The notes: a model not told the origin generated them from the letters alone. A DNA stretch of 64,000 bases from Streptomyces sp. NRRL B-1347 (GCF_000720325.1 NZ_JOJM01000001.1:124001-188000), one strand, 5' to 3'. Positions 52,091 to 61,083 are shown, numbered from the stretch's first letter. Program-made: numbers and translations.

Positions 52091-53041
52091 ATGAGCGAGA
52101 CGCGCACCGTGCGGGCGGGCCGCCGCACCGTCGCACTGCACCGGGCCCGGAAGCCGTTCATCCCCGAGGGCGCGGGAGACGCCGCGGGAGGCGCCGTGTA
52201 CACGAAGGGGGACCTCTTCGACTACTACCGGTCCGTCGCCCCCTTCATGCTGCCGCACCTGCGCGGCCGCCCCCTGATGCTGGAACGGCACCCGGACGGG
52301 ATCCGCGGGCCGCGCTTCATGCAGAAGGACACGCCGGACCACTACCCGGACTGGATCGGCCGCGCCGAGGTGCCCAAGGAGGGCGGCACCGTCACGCACA
52401 CCGTGTGCGACGACAGCGCCACGCTCCTTTACCTCGCCGACCAGGCCTGCGTCACCCTGCACCGCTGGCAGTCCCGCGTCGGCCGCGTCGACCGGCCCGA
52501 CCGCATGGTGTTCGACCTGGACCCGGCCCGGGACGGCACGCCGCAGGACGTGTACGGCGCGGTGCGCGACGCCGCCGGGCTGCTCGGCGAACTCCTCGAC
52601 CAGGTGGGCCTGCCGTCCGCCGTGATGACCACCGGTTCGCGCGGCCTGCACGTGGTCGTCCCCGTCAACGGCCGCCACCACGTCGACGACGTCCGCGACT
52701 TCGCCAAGGAGCTCACCGGCGTCCTCGCCGCCGCGCACCCGGACCGGTTCACCACCGCGGTCCGCAAGAAGGACCGCGGCGGACGGCTCTACCTCGACGT
52801 GCTGCGCAACGGGTACGCGCAGACGGCCGTCGCGCCCTTCTCGGTGCGGGCCAGGCCCGGCGCGCCGGTGGCCGTGCCGCTCGCCTGGGAGCAGCTCGAC
52901 GCCCCCGGCACGCACGCGGCCCGCTGGACCATCACCGACGCGGTCGCGCAGGCCCGCACGGACCCCTGGGCGGGCCTGCTGCGCTCGCCCCGCGCGCTCG
53001 GCCCGGCCCGCCGCAAGCTGCGGGCGCTGCGGGGCGGCTGA
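52091..53041 (+). CDS. Stand-alone LigD-type polymerase (archaeo-eukaryotic primase fold)
   Basis: 316 residues matching the polymerase domain of LigD. Visible features: [20 protein letters not shown], the 5'-phosphate-binding region [17 protein letters not shown], catalytic DxD in [22 protein letters not shown] and the third Asp in [14 protein letters not shown]. These enzymes fill gaps with ribonucleotides during non-homologous end joining. No ligase or nuclease domain is attached and no ku gene is in the window. ATG follows GGGAG; 13 bp from the transketolase stop. Confidence 0.92.
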   Translation: MSETRTVRAGRRTVALHRARKPFIPEGAGDAAGGAVYTKGDLFDYYRSVAPFMLPHLRGRPLMLERHPDGIRGPRFMQKDTPDHYPDWIGRAEVPKEGGTVTHTVCDDSATLLYLADQACVTLHRWQSRVGRVDRPDRMVFDLDPARDGTPQDVYGAVRDAAGLLGELLDQVGLPSAVMTTGSRGLHVVVPVNGRHHVDDVRDFAKELTGVLAAAHPDRFTTAVRKKDRGGRLYLDVLRNGYAQTAVAPFSVRARPGAPVAVPLAWEQLDAPGTHAARWTITDAVAQARTDPWAGLLRSPRALGPARRKLRALRGG

Positions 53042-53097
53042 AGGACCGGCGGAGGTTTGCCCCCGCGCGACCCGGTCACTCGGGTCAGGAGGTGGCC

Positions 53098-53418
53098 ATG
53101 ACGCATACGTCCCGCAAGCAGAACAACACGACAGCGGAGTCCGAAGACCTGCCCGGCCCCGTTCAGGTGCTGCGGCACGCGCGGGAGCAGCTCTCCGAAC
53201 TCACCGGCCTCGCCGCCGAGTCCGTCTCGTCGTTCGAACGCACCGACGACGGCTGGGAGCTGGAGGTCGAGGTCCTCGAACTCGCCCGCGTACCGGACAC
53301 CATGAGCCTGCTCGCGACCTACGCCGTGAGCCTGGACCCGGGCGGCGGGCTCACCGCCTACCGCCGGGTGCGCCGCTACGAGCGCGGCCGCGCCGACCCG
53401 CACCGCACGGGCGGCTGA
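53098..53418 (+). CDS. gvpO: Gas vesicle protein GvpO
   Basis: 106 residues. The GvpO core is [20 protein letters not shown], then [19 protein letters not shown] and [20 protein letters not shown] with VRRYERG at the end. GvpO is required or accessory in gas vesicle formation and opens the cluster in Streptomyces. AGGAGG precedes the ATG at 53098; the longer frame is inside the polymerase gene. Confidence 0.93.
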   Translation: MTHTSRKQNNTTAESEDLPGPVQVLRHAREQLSELTGLAAESVSSFERTDDGWELEVEVLELARVPDTMSLLATYAVSLDPGGGLTAYRRVRRYERGRADPHRTGG

Positions 53419-53495
53419 CCGGCACCCCTACCGACAGCCCAGCAGACCGACGACATCCCAGACACCCTCACCCAAGGCAAGGAGGACCGGTCGGC

Positions 53496-53930
53496 ATGAC
53501 CGTCGTCCCAGCACAGCAGAGCGGCGGCGCAGGCGGCACCAGCGGCCTGTACGACGTCATCGAACTCATCCTCGACCGCGGCCTTGTGATCGACGCGTTC
53601 GTGCGCGTCTCGCTCGTCGGCATCGAGATCCTCAAGATCGACGTGCGCGTCGTCGTCGCCAGCGTCGACACCTATCTGCGCTTCGCCGAGGCCTGCAACC
53701 GCCTCGACCTGGAGGCCGGGCCGAAGCGGAGCCCCGGCCTGCCCGACCTGGTCGGCGAGATCACCGAGTCGGGTGCGCGCGGCAAGTCCAAGGGCGCGCT
53801 CAGCGGCGCCGCCCAGACCGTGTCGGACGCCTTCAAGCAGGCGCGCGAGGAGGGCCGCTCCGGCGAGGAGGAGGCCGCCCGGCCGCGCCGGCGCAGCACG
53901 TCACGCTCCCGGAAGGAGGAGACGGAGTGA
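53496..53930 (+). CDS. gvpA: Gas vesicle structural protein GvpA with long charged tail
   Basis: 144 residues, about twice the usual GvpA length. Residues about 17-72 are the conserved shell-forming unit ([40 protein letters not shown]). The last 70 residues add a Gly/Lys stretch and a charged segment ending [14 protein letters not shown]. GvpA normally polymerises into the gas-permeable wall. No floating vesicles have been established for most Streptomyces, so the function of this variant is open. The stop overlaps gvpF (GTGA). Confidence 0.93.
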   Translation: MTVVPAQQSGGAGGTSGLYDVIELILDRGLVIDAFVRVSLVGIEILKIDVRVVVASVDTYLRFAEACNRLDLEAGPKRSPGLPDLVGEITESGARGKSKGALSGAAQTVSDAFKQAREEGRSGEEEAARPRRRSTSRSRKEETE

Positions 53931-54688
53931 CCACGTACATCTACGGGATCGCCCACAGCGGCCACCCGGCGCTGCCGGAGGGCATGGGCGGCATCGGCCA
54001 GCCGACGCGCCCGGTGCGCGTCCTCAGGCACGGCAGGCTCGCCGCGATCGTCAGCGACAGCCCCGACGACCTGCGCCCCAAGCGGCGCGACCTGCTCGCC
54101 CACCAGAGCGTCCTGGACGAGGCGGGCGCGGGCGGCCCCGTCCTGCCGATGCGTTTCGGCAGCCTCGCGCAGGACGACCAGGCCGTGCTCGACGTCCTCG
54201 ACGAGCTGGCCGACCACTACGAGGAGCGGCTGCGCTCCCTGGAGGGCAGGGCCGAGTACAACGTGAAGGCCGTCCACGACGAGCAGGCCGTCCTGCACCA
54301 GGTGCTCGCCGAGAACCCCGAGCTGCGCGCCCTGGCCGAGGCCAACCGCAAGGCGGGCGGCGGCACCTACGAGCAGAAGCTGCGGCTCGGCGAGCAGCTG
54401 ACCGCCGCCGTGCAGGGCCGCGAGGCCAGCGACGGCATCGAGGTGCGCCGCGCCCTCGAACCGTGCGCGGAGGCCGTAAGCGCGGGCCCCGAGGGCACGG
54501 GGTGGCTCGCCAACTACTCGTTCCTGGTGCGTCGCGAGTCCGCGGAGGGCTTCGTGGCCGCCGTCGCGGAACTGCGCAAGACGCAGCCGCACCTGGACGT
54601 GCGCGTGCACGGCCCGCTGCCCCCGTACAGCTTCGTCGACTCCGTCGGCCCCGTCGCGCCCGCGGACGACGCGGCGCGGGCGCGCTGA
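53927..54688 (+). CDS. gvpF: Gas vesicle protein GvpF (GvpL/F family)
   Basis: 253 residues starting at a GTG that overlaps the gvpA stop. Family features: [14 protein letters not shown] at the N-terminus, [33 protein letters not shown], and the late [20 protein letters not shown] with [10 protein letters not shown]. GvpF binds GvpA and is thought to prevent premature aggregation during assembly. A second family member (gvpL) lies at 57152. Confidence 0.93.
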   Translation: MTTYIYGIAHSGHPALPEGMGGIGQPTRPVRVLRHGRLAAIVSDSPDDLRPKRRDLLAHQSVLDEAGAGGPVLPMRFGSLAQDDQAVLDVLDELADHYEERLRSLEGRAEYNVKAVHDEQAVLHQVLAENPELRALAEANRKAGGGTYEQKLRLGEQLTAAVQGREASDGIEVRRALEPCAEAVSAGPEGTGWLANYSFLVRRESAEGFVAAVAELRKTQPHLDVRVHGPLPPYSFVDSVGPVAPADDAARAR

Positions 54689-54697
54689 GGCCCGCCC

Positions 54698-55015
54698 GTG
54701 GGACTCGTCGGCGAACTGCTCGCGCTGCCGCTCGCCCCCGCCCGCGGCACCCTCTGGGTGCTCCGCCAGGTGGTCGCCGAGGCGGAGCGGCAGTACTACG
54801 ACCCCTCGGCCATCCGTGCCGAACTCGCCCGGCTCACCGAGCTGTTGGAGGCGGGCGAGATCGGTGAGGCCGAGTTCGACCGCCGTGAGGACGAGCTGCT
54901 GACGCGGCTCGGCTACGGCGCCCGGCGGGGAGCGGCTCCGGAGGCCGCTCCCCGGACCGCCTCCCAGGACGGCCCCGGGACCGCTCCGGAGGAGAACAGG
55001 ACGGCGACACGATGA
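54698..55015 (+). CDS. gvpG: Gas vesicle protein GvpG
   Basis: 105 residues from a GTG. The GvpG core is LLALPLAPARGTLWVLRQVV followed by AEAERQYYDPSAIRAELARL and GEIGEAEFDRREDELLTRL, a helical hairpin. The last 30 residues are low-complexity. GvpG is an assembly factor that interacts with GvpF. The stop overlaps gvpY by 4 bp. Confidence 0.92.
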   Translation: MGLVGELLALPLAPARGTLWVLRQVVAEAERQYYDPSAIRAELARLTELLEAGEIGEAEFDRREDELLTRLGYGARRGAAPEAAPRTASQDGPGTAPEENRTATR

Positions 55016-55737
55016 ACCGTTTGGCAGTGGGCCTCGCCGTAGGCGCGGGGTACCTCTTGGGACGGACCAAGAAGGCCAAGCTGGCCTTCGCCGTCGGCAC
55101 CATGGTCGCGGGCAGGAAGCTGAAGCTGAGCCCCGCGTCCCTGGCCCGCGCGGTGACCGACCAGCTGGAGAACAACCCGCAGTTCAAGGAGATCGGCGAC
55201 CAGCTGAAGGAGGACCTGCGGGGCGTCGGCAAGGCGGCGACCGGCTCGCTGCTCGACCGGCGCCTGGAGTCCTTCGCCGACCGCCTGCACGACCGCACCC
55301 TCGACGTCCGGGACCGGATGGAGGGGGCGGTGCCCGGCATGGACGGGGCGGACGGGCCGGACGGCGCGTCGGACGAGGAGCCGGAGGGGCCGGAGGGCGC
55401 CGACGAGCCCGAGCGGTCGCGCGCGTCGGACGAGAGCGACGAGAGCGACGAGGGTGATGAGCGCGACGAGCGCGACGAGCCCCGTCAGAAGGGCGGCACG
55501 GCGGCCAGAAAGACGCGGTCGGCGGCCAAGAAGGCCACCCGGTCGGCCACGGGCAAGAGCGGGGCCGCCACGGGGTCCGGGCAGGCCCGGAAGAAGAGCC
55601 CGGCACCCCGCAAGGCGCCCTCCGCCCGCTCCAGCCAGAGCCGGGACGGCGCGCAGCGCGGCACGGCGAAGCGGGCCCCCGCGAAGCGGCCCGCGGCACG
55701 GAAGTCCGGCCGCGCGAAGGGGGGCGACGATGCCTGA
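55012..55737 (+). CDS. gvpY: GvpY-type protein with histone-like basic tail
   Basis: 241 residues. The first 105 are conserved in streptomycete gvp clusters: a short hydrophobic helix (LAVGLAVGAGYLLGRTKKAK) and a helical segment (LARAVTDQLENNPQFKEIGD). Then an acidic stretch (EEPEGPEGADEP, DESDESDEGDERDERDE) and a Lys/Arg/Ala/Pro-rich end (ARKTRSAAKKATRSATGKSG, KRAPAKRPAARKSGRAKG) like histone H1. The tail could bind nucleic acid or the acidic tail of GvpZ. Both ideas are inference. Confidence 0.8.
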   Translation: MNRLAVGLAVGAGYLLGRTKKAKLAFAVGTMVAGRKLKLSPASLARAVTDQLENNPQFKEIGDQLKEDLRGVGKAATGSLLDRRLESFADRLHDRTLDVRDRMEGAVPGMDGADGPDGASDEEPEGPEGADEPERSRASDESDESDEGDERDERDEPRQKGGTAARKTRSAAKKATRSATGKSGAATGSGQARKKSPAPRKAPSARSSQSRDGAQRGTAKRAPAKRPAARKSGRAKGGDDA

Positions 55738-56764
55738 CACGCGCGAGCGGATCCGCGACACCGCGAGCGGGGCCACGGGCTCCGCGAACGGCGCGGGGCC
55801 CGGGGGCGCGCTGAGCGCCGCCCTGCACGGCCCGGGCGCCGACCGCCTGAAGGACGAGGTGCGGGCCTACCTCATGGCGCAGGCCGAACGGGCCCTCGTC
55901 GGCGTCGGCCGCAAGCTCGGCGACGCCACCGTCAAGCTCAACGACGTGGCCGAGGGCCGCAGCCCGGGCTTCGCCCGCCTCGCCCTCGACGGCGGCCGCA
56001 AACTCGCCTCCGGCAAGGGCCCGTTGCGCAGCGCAGTGGAGGTGGGCGGCAGCCATCTGAAGGACGCCGTGACCGGCTCCCTCAAGGGCGCTCTCGACAA
56101 GGCGCGCGGCAAGGGCGGCAAGAGCGGCAGCGGGCAGAAGCCCACCGTCATCCTGGAGCACGTCGACGTGGGCGTGCCCGTGCGCGAGGCGTACGAGCAG
56201 TGGACGCGGTACGAGGAGTTCGCCACCTTCACCAAGGGCGTACGGGACGCCACCGAGGTCAGCGACACCGAGTCCCACTGGAAGCTCAAGATCTTCTGGT
56301 CCAGCAGGAGCTGGACGGCACGCCTCGTCGACCAGGCGCCCGAGGAACGCCTCGCCTGGACGTCCGAGGGCGCCAAGGGCACCACCAAGGGCGTGGTCAC
56401 CTTCCACCCGCTCGGCGAGCGCCTGACCCGGGTCGTGCTGGTCATCGAGTACTACCCGAAGGGCCTGTTCGAGCGGACCGGCAACCTCTGGCGCGCCCAG
56501 GGCCGCAGGGCCCGCCTCGACCTGAAGCACTTCGCCCGCCATGTGTCGCTGCGCTCGGCGGCACAGGACGCCGAATCCGAATCCGACGCCGATACCGACA
56601 GCGAGGACGTGGAGCCCGAGGAGGACGCCGAGGACGTGGCGTACCGCGAGGACGACGACACGTACCCGGAGGAGGCCGTCGAGGAAGAGGACGACGACGG
56701 CGAGTACGCGGAGGGCGAGGCCGAAGCGGACGAACCCGTGGCGGCGACCCGGAGCCGTCGATGA
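55730..56764 (+). CDS. gvpZ: GvpZ-type SRPBCC protein with acidic tail
   Basis: 344 residues, overlapping gvpY by 8 bp. Residues about 1-135 are helical. An SRPBCC (START-like) domain spans about 140-270: VILEHVDVGVPVREAYEQWT, FATFTKGVRDATEVSDTESH, WTARLVDQAPEERLAW and VVLVIEYYPKGLFERTGNLW. The last 60 residues are strongly acidic (EDVEPEEDAEDVAYREDDD). The oppositely charged tails of GvpY and GvpZ suggest partner binding. Ligand unknown. Confidence 0.82.
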   Translation: MPDTRERIRDTASGATGSANGAGPGGALSAALHGPGADRLKDEVRAYLMAQAERALVGVGRKLGDATVKLNDVAEGRSPGFARLALDGGRKLASGKGPLRSAVEVGGSHLKDAVTGSLKGALDKARGKGGKSGSGQKPTVILEHVDVGVPVREAYEQWTRYEEFATFTKGVRDATEVSDTESHWKLKIFWSSRSWTARLVDQAPEERLAWTSEGAKGTTKGVVTFHPLGERLTRVVLVIEYYPKGLFERTGNLWRAQGRRARLDLKHFARHVSLRSAAQDAESESDADTDSEDVEPEEDAEDVAYREDDDTYPEEAVEEEDDDGEYAEGEAEADEPVAATRSRR

Positions 56765-57162
56765 CGACCGCGAGCAGGCTGCCCGATTCGTACGGCCAGG
56801 GCGGCGGCACCAACCTCGCCGACGTCCTGGAGCGCGTCCTGGACAAGGGCGTCGTCATCGCCGGGGACATCCGGATCAACCTGCTCGACATCGAGCTGCT
56901 CACCGTGAAGCTGCGGCTCGTCGTCGCCTCGGTGGAGCGCGCCAAGGAGATGGGCATCGACTGGTGGGAGGACGACCCGGCCCTGTCCAGCAAGGCGCAC
57001 AGGTCCGAACTGGCCCGGGAGAACGCCGAGTTGAAGCAGCGTTGGGAGCGGCTCGAACTGACCAGGGGCGGGGCCGCGGCCGAGCGCGGAAGCGATGCCG
57101 AACGTGACCGCGGAGGTGAACCGGAACGTGACCGCGGAAGTGAACCAGAACGTGAGCGATGA
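56761..57162 (+). CDS. gvpJ: Gas vesicle protein GvpJ (GvpA family)
   Basis: 133 residues. The GvpA-like fold is at about 18-75: LADVLERVLDKGVVIAGDIR, INLLDIELLTVKLRLVVASV, followed by KEMGIDWWEDDPALSS, a GvpJ/GvpM feature. The C-terminus is a charged repeat (ERDRGGEPERDRGSEPERER) translated from a tandem 24-bp repeat that also encodes the start of gvpL in another frame. Minor shell or tip protein. The start overlaps gvpZ (ATGA). Confidence 0.9.
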   Translation: MTTASRLPDSYGQGGGTNLADVLERVLDKGVVIAGDIRINLLDIELLTVKLRLVVASVERAKEMGIDWWEDDPALSSKAHRSELARENAELKQRWERLELTRGGAAAERGSDAERDRGGEPERDRGSEPERER

Positions 57163-58096
57163 CGTAACCGATGATGTGCCCGATGACGTGACCCACGGTG
57201 GGGGCGACGACGCGAGCGGCGAGCTGCGCTACGTCTACGCGGTGTGCCGCCCGCTGCCCGGGCCGCTGCACGCCGACCTCACCGGGGTCGGCGGCACGCC
57301 GCCCCGGCAGCTGGCCCACGAGGGCCTGGTGGCCGTCCTCAGCCCCGTCCCGGCCCGGGACTTCGGCCTCGAACCGCTGCGCGCGCACCTGGAGGACCTG
57401 GACTGGCTGGCCGAGACGGCCCGCGCCCACCAGCACGTCATCGGCGCGCTCGCCGCCGTGACGTGCCCGCTGCCGCTGCGGCTCGCGACGGTGTTCCGGG
57501 ACGACAGCGGCGTACGCGCCATGCTGGAGAGCGAGAACGCGCGGCTGCGCCGGATCCTCGACCGCATCGACGGACACGTCGAGTGGGGGGTGAAGGTGTG
57601 GCTGCACGCCGACGCCGGCGGCCTCGCGTCCGCCGGGTCCTCGCGCCCGCGCGGCGCTCCCGCCTCCGGGCGCGACTACCTGCGCCGGCGCAGGGAGCAG
57701 CGCACGGCGGGCGAGGAGGCCGCCGCGCGGGCCGAGGTGTTCGCGCGGCGGCTGCACGCCGAGCTCGCGCGGTCCGCCGCCGCGTCCCGGCAGCACCCGC
57801 CGCAGAGCCCGGCCCTCGCCGACGCGGGCGGCGGCCTGAACATCCTCAACACCGCCTATCTGGTGCCCCGTTCGGAGGCCGAGGAGTTCCTGGAGCGGAT
57901 CGGCCGCACCGAGGGCAGCCAGCCGGGCCTGCGCGTGGAGGTGACGGGCCCCTGGGCGGCGTACTCCTTCACGGACGACCCGGCTTCCACGGACGAGTCG
58001 GCTTCCACGGACGAGTCGGGTTCCAAGGACGATTCGGGTTCCACGGACCGCCCGGCTGCGGGCGGCGGGGCGAGGAAGGGCGCTGAGGGCGGATGA
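57095..58096 (+). CDS. gvpL: Gas vesicle protein GvpL (GvpL/F family)
   Basis: 333 residues if the ATG at 57095 is used; a GTG at 57152, giving 314 residues, is also possible and would reduce the gvpJ overlap from 68 to 11 bp. The conserved part begins ELRYVYAVCRPLPGPLHADL, with LPLRLATVFRDDSGVRAMLE, VEWGVKVWLHAD, NILNTAYLVPRSEAEEFLER and GPWAAYSF. The tail consists of four 18-bp repeats (57983-58054) coding S-T-D-E-S-A-like units. Assembly chaperone-like protein. The stop overlaps gvpS. Confidence 0.9.
   Translation: MPNVTAEVNRNVTAEVNQNVSDDVTDDVPDDVTHGGGDDASGELRYVYAVCRPLPGPLHADLTGVGGTPPRQLAHEGLVAVLSPVPARDFGLEPLRAHLEDLDWLAETARAHQHVIGALAAVTCPLPLRLATVFRDDSGVRAMLESENARLRRILDRIDGHVEWGVKVWLHADAGGLASAGSSRPRGAPASGRDYLRRRREQRTAGEEAAARAEVFARRLHAELARSAAASRQHPPQSPALADAGGGLNILNTAYLVPRSEAEEFLERIGRTEGSQPGLRVEVTGPWAAYSFTDDPASTDESASTDESGSKDDSGSTDRPAAGGGARKGAEGG
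57101..57148. repeat. Two tandem 24-bp repeats read in two frames
   Basis: Copies at 57101-57124 and 57125-57148 differ by two bases. They encode the GvpJ C-terminus (ERDRGGEP/ERDRGSEP) and the GvpL N-terminal extension (NVTAEVNR/NVTAEVNQ) in overlapping frames. Confidence 0.75.
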
Positions 58097-58287
58097 CGGC
58101 GATCGAGCCCCTGCACGGCCGTGAGATCGCGCTGGTCGACCTCCTCGACCGGCTGCTCGCCGGAGGCGTGGTCATCGCGGGTGACCTCACCCTGCGCATC
58201 GCGGACGTGGACCTCGTCCGCGTCGACCTGAAGGCGCTGATCAGCACGGTCGGCGCGGCGGTGCCGTCGCCCTGGCCCGACCGCTGA
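58093..58287 (+). CDS. gvpS: Gas vesicle protein GvpS (short GvpA family)
   Basis: 64 residues, essentially a bare GvpA fold: IALVDLLDRLLAGGVVIAGD, LTLRIADVDLVRVDLKALIS. ATG overlaps the gvpL stop (ATGA). Likely minor shell or nucleation protein. Confidence 0.9.
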   Translation: MTAIEPLHGREIALVDLLDRLLAGGVVIAGDLTLRIADVDLVRVDLKALISTVGAAVPSPWPDR

Positions 58288-58340
58288 AAGCCCGGCCGCC
58301 GAACGGGAGCGAACCCCCGACCACCGAACGGGAGCCGACC

Positions 58341-58604
58341 GTGGACCTCGAACCCCAGACCGTGGAGCGCGACCTCGTCGCCCTCGTCCTCACCGTCGTC
58401 GAGCTGCTGCGCCAGCTCATGGAGCGCCAGGCGCTGCGCCGCTTCGACACCGGTGAACTGACGGAGGACCAGGAGGAGCGGATCGGGCTCACGCTGATGC
58501 TCCTGGAACAGCGGATGGCCGAGCTGCGCGAGCGCTACGGACTGCGACCCGAGGACCTGAACCTGGACCTCGGGCCGCTGGGACCGCTGCTGCCCAGGGA
58601 GTGA
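58341..58604 (+). CDS. gvpK: Gas vesicle protein GvpK
   Basis: 87 residues from a GTG preceded by GGGAG. The GvpK signature is DLVALVLTVVELLRQLMERQ, ALRRFDTGELTEDQEERIGL, LMLLEQRMAELRERYGL and DLNLDLGPLGPLL. GvpK is a conserved accessory protein needed for vesicle formation. It is the last gene of the cluster, convergent with the methyltransferase 21 bp away. Confidence 0.93.
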   Translation: MDLEPQTVERDLVALVLTVVELLRQLMERQALRRFDTGELTEDQEERIGLTLMLLEQRMAELRERYGLRPEDLNLDLGPLGPLLPRE

Positions 58605-58625
58605 CGAGCCTCCATCGCCCCCGGA

Positions 58626-59474
58626 TCACCTCCGGCACAGCACCTCGCCGTGCAGCACGGCGAACCAGCCGTCCGGCGCCCGCCCCCACTCCCGCCAGGC
58701 CTCGGCGACGGCTCGCAGCCGCTCGGCGTCGGCGTGCCCGCTCCCGACGGCGCGGTCCGCGTACGCGGACGCCACCGTCCGGTCCGCCCAGAGCCCGGCC
58801 CACCAGGCGCGCTCGTCGGGCGTGCTGTAGCACCAGGTGCTCGCCCCCGCGGTGACGTCGGTGAAACCGGCCGCGAGGGCCCAGGACTTGAGGGCGCGGC
58901 CCGCGTCCGGCTCCCCGCCGTTCGCGCGGGCCACGCGCCGGTACAGGTCGAGCCAGTCGTCCATGCCGGGCGTGCGCGGGTGCCAGGTCATCGCCGCGTA
59001 GTCGCTGTCGCGGGCGGCGACGATGCCGCCGGGCGCGCAGACGCGGCGCATCTCGCGCAGCGCGCGCACCGGGTCGCCCACGTGCTGGAGCACTTGGTGG
59101 GCGTGGACGACGTCGAAGGAGCCGTCCGGGTATTCGAGGGCGTGGACGTCCCCGACGGTGAACTCCACGTTGCCCAGGCCCCGTCCGGCCGCCGTCGCCC
59201 GTGCCTGGTCCAGGATCTCCGGCGCCCGGTCGAGACCCGTGACGTGTCCTTCCGGGACGAGCGCCGCGAGGTCGGCGGTGATGGTGCCAGGACCGCAGCC
59301 GATGTCGAGCACCTTCATGTGCGCCCGGAGCGAGCCGACGAGGTACGCGGCGGAGTTGGCGGCGGTGCGCCAGGTGTGGGACCGCAGGACCGACTCGTGG
59401 TGGCCGTGCGTGTAGACGGCCGCGTCGCGTCGCGGCCCGTCCGCCGACGCGTGCTGAGACCTCTGCTGTGACAT
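58626..59474 (-). CDS. SAM-dependent methyltransferase (UbiE-like)
   Basis: 282 residues. Motif I is MKVLDIGCGPGTITADLAAL, then VTGLDRAPEILDQARATAAG and YPDGSFDVVHAHQVLQHV, the pattern of small-molecule C- or O-methyltransferases. The C-terminal third (about 190-280) is variable. Substrate unknown. It is 117 bp downstream of the PAP2-DAGK gene. Confidence 0.88.
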   Translation of the reverse strand: MSQQRSQHASADGPRRDAAVYTHGHHESVLRSHTWRTAANSAAYLVGSLRAHMKVLDIGCGPGTITADLAALVPEGHVTGLDRAPEILDQARATAAGRGLGNVEFTVGDVHALEYPDGSFDVVHAHQVLQHVGDPVRALREMRRVCAPGGIVAARDSDYAAMTWHPRTPGMDDWLDLYRRVARANGGEPDAGRALKSWALAAGFTDVTAGASTWCYSTPDERAWWAGLWADRTVASAYADRAVGSGHADAERLRAVAEAWREWGRAPDGWFAVLHGEVLCRR

Positions 59475-59591
59475 GTCTGGACTGTACGCCGCCGTACCAG
59501 ATCATGAGACCTGCGTATCAAGATATGGACTGTGGGCTACGGGGTGCGGTCGCGGTCCGGCGGCGTCGCACCGGGCCGAGCGGAGCCGCGC

Positions 59592-61079
59592 TCACACCAG
59601 TTGCGAAGGGCGGTACACCGTCAGCGCCTCCGGCAGCTTCTCGATCAGCAGCTCGCCCTCGACCGGTGTGATCTCGCCGTCGTACGCCACCACGGTGCCG
59701 GGCGCGAGGCCCGCGACGCGCAGCTTGCGGCGGCGGATCGCGGTCTGCACGGGGGAGCGCTCCACCGGCGAGGTGAGGGCGGCCGCGAGCAGCCGGGCGC
59801 CGGGCCTGCGGCCGCCGTGCACGATGCGGACGTCGAGGAGTCCGTCGGCGAGGTCGAACCGCCGCGCGGGCGCGAGGCCCAGGCGGTTGTACACGCAGTT
59901 CCCCGCGAACAGCAGCCACAGCGCCCGTTCGGTGCCCTGGAACTCGGCCCGCATCGGCTGCCGGTCCGAGCGCAGCACGTGGGCGGCCGCGAGGACCCCG
60001 GCGGGCCAGCCGCCGATCCGGTGCGACCACCGCTCGCGCTCGCGCACGAGGTCGGGGTAGACGCCGAGGCTGAAGGTGTTGAGGAAGTAGCCGTCGCCGT
60101 GGCCCGCGCTGAACCGCCCCACGTCCACCGCGACCGCGTCCCCCGCCTCGACCGCGGCGGCGACCTCGCGCGGGTCCTCGGCGCCCAGGTCCTGCGCGAA
60201 GTGGTTGAGCGTGCCGCCCGGCACCACCACGAGCGGCACGTCGTGCCGCAGGGCGGCGGCCGCCGCCGCGTTGACGGTGCCGTCGCCGCCGCACACGCCG
60301 AGCACCCGCGCGCGCTCCGCCGCCTTGTCGAGCTCGGCGCCCACCTCGTCCGGCGCGCACCGTACGACCTCGGCGTGCGGCAGCGCGTCGAGCAGCGGGC
60401 GCACCCGGTCCGGGGTCCGCGCGCCCTCGTTCACGACCACCACCAGGCCGCGCCCGCCCGGCAGGGCGGGGGCGTCGACGCGCGGGCGGCCCGGCGGCGG
60501 CAGCTGGGACCGGGTCGGCACCAGGCCGCGCACGGCGTAGGCGGCGCCCGCGCCCAGGGCGGCACCGGCGAGCACGTCGCTGGGGAAGTGCACCCCCGTG
60601 TACACCCGGGACAGGGCGACGGCACCGGCGAGCGGCGCGACGGCCGCGCCCAGGCCACGCGACTCCAGGGCCACGCCCGTGGCGAAGGCGGCGGCGGACG
60701 CGGCGTGGCCCGAGGGGAACGACGTGGTGATGGGCTGGCGCTTGAGCCGCCGCATCAGGGGCACGCCGTCGAGGAGCGGCCGCGCCCGCCGCACCGAGCG
60801 CTTGCCGAGGGTGTTGATGGTCGCGGACGCGAGCGCCAGCGAGGCCACGCCGCGCACGGCGGCGCGCCGGGCCCGGGGGTGCCGGGTCGCCGCGAGCGCG
60901 GCGCCCGTGGCGAACCACAGCACGCCGTGGTTCGCCGCCCGGCTCAGCCGCGGCAGGACCTGGTCGGCCCCGGGCCAGTGCTGCTCGGCCACAGCCGTGA
61001 AGACCCGGCAGTCCAGCGAGACGAGACGGGCCTTGGGCCCACGGGCAGGGGGCAGGGGAAGCTCGGCGTCAGGACTCAT
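59592..61079 (-). CDS. PAP2 phosphatase - diacylglycerol kinase fusion
   Basis: 495 residues. The N-terminal half is a membrane PAP2 phosphatase with all three motifs: GKRSVRRARP (KX6RP), TSFPSGHAAS (PSGH) and SRVYTGVHFPSDVLAG (SRX5HX3D). The C-terminal half (about 200-495) is a DAGK/sphingosine-kinase-like catalytic domain with LGVCGGDGTVNAAAAAAL and VVPGGTLNHFAQDLG. The pair would interconvert a phosphorylated and free lipid, and the two reactions oppose each other unless their substrates differ. The ATG at 61077-61079 follows the palindrome at 61084. Confidence 0.9.
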   Translation of the reverse strand: MSPDAELPLPPARGPKARLVSLDCRVFTAVAEQHWPGADQVLPRLSRAANHGVLWFATGAALAATRHPRARRAAVRGVASLALASATINTLGKRSVRRARPLLDGVPLMRRLKRQPITTSFPSGHAASAAAFATGVALESRGLGAAVAPLAGAVALSRVYTGVHFPSDVLAGAALGAGAAYAVRGLVPTRSQLPPPGRPRVDAPALPGGRGLVVVVNEGARTPDRVRPLLDALPHAEVVRCAPDEVGAELDKAAERARVLGVCGGDGTVNAAAAAALRHDVPLVVVPGGTLNHFAQDLGAEDPREVAAAVEAGDAVAVDVGRFSAGHGDGYFLNTFSLGVYPDLVRERERWSHRIGGWPAGVLAAAHVLRSDRQPMRAEFQGTERALWLLFAGNCVYNRLGLAPARRFDLADGLLDVRIVHGGRRPGARLLAAALTSPVERSPVQTAIRRRKLRVAGLAPGTVVAYDGEITPVEGELLIEKLPEALTVYRPSQLV

Positions 61080-61083
61080 GGAA

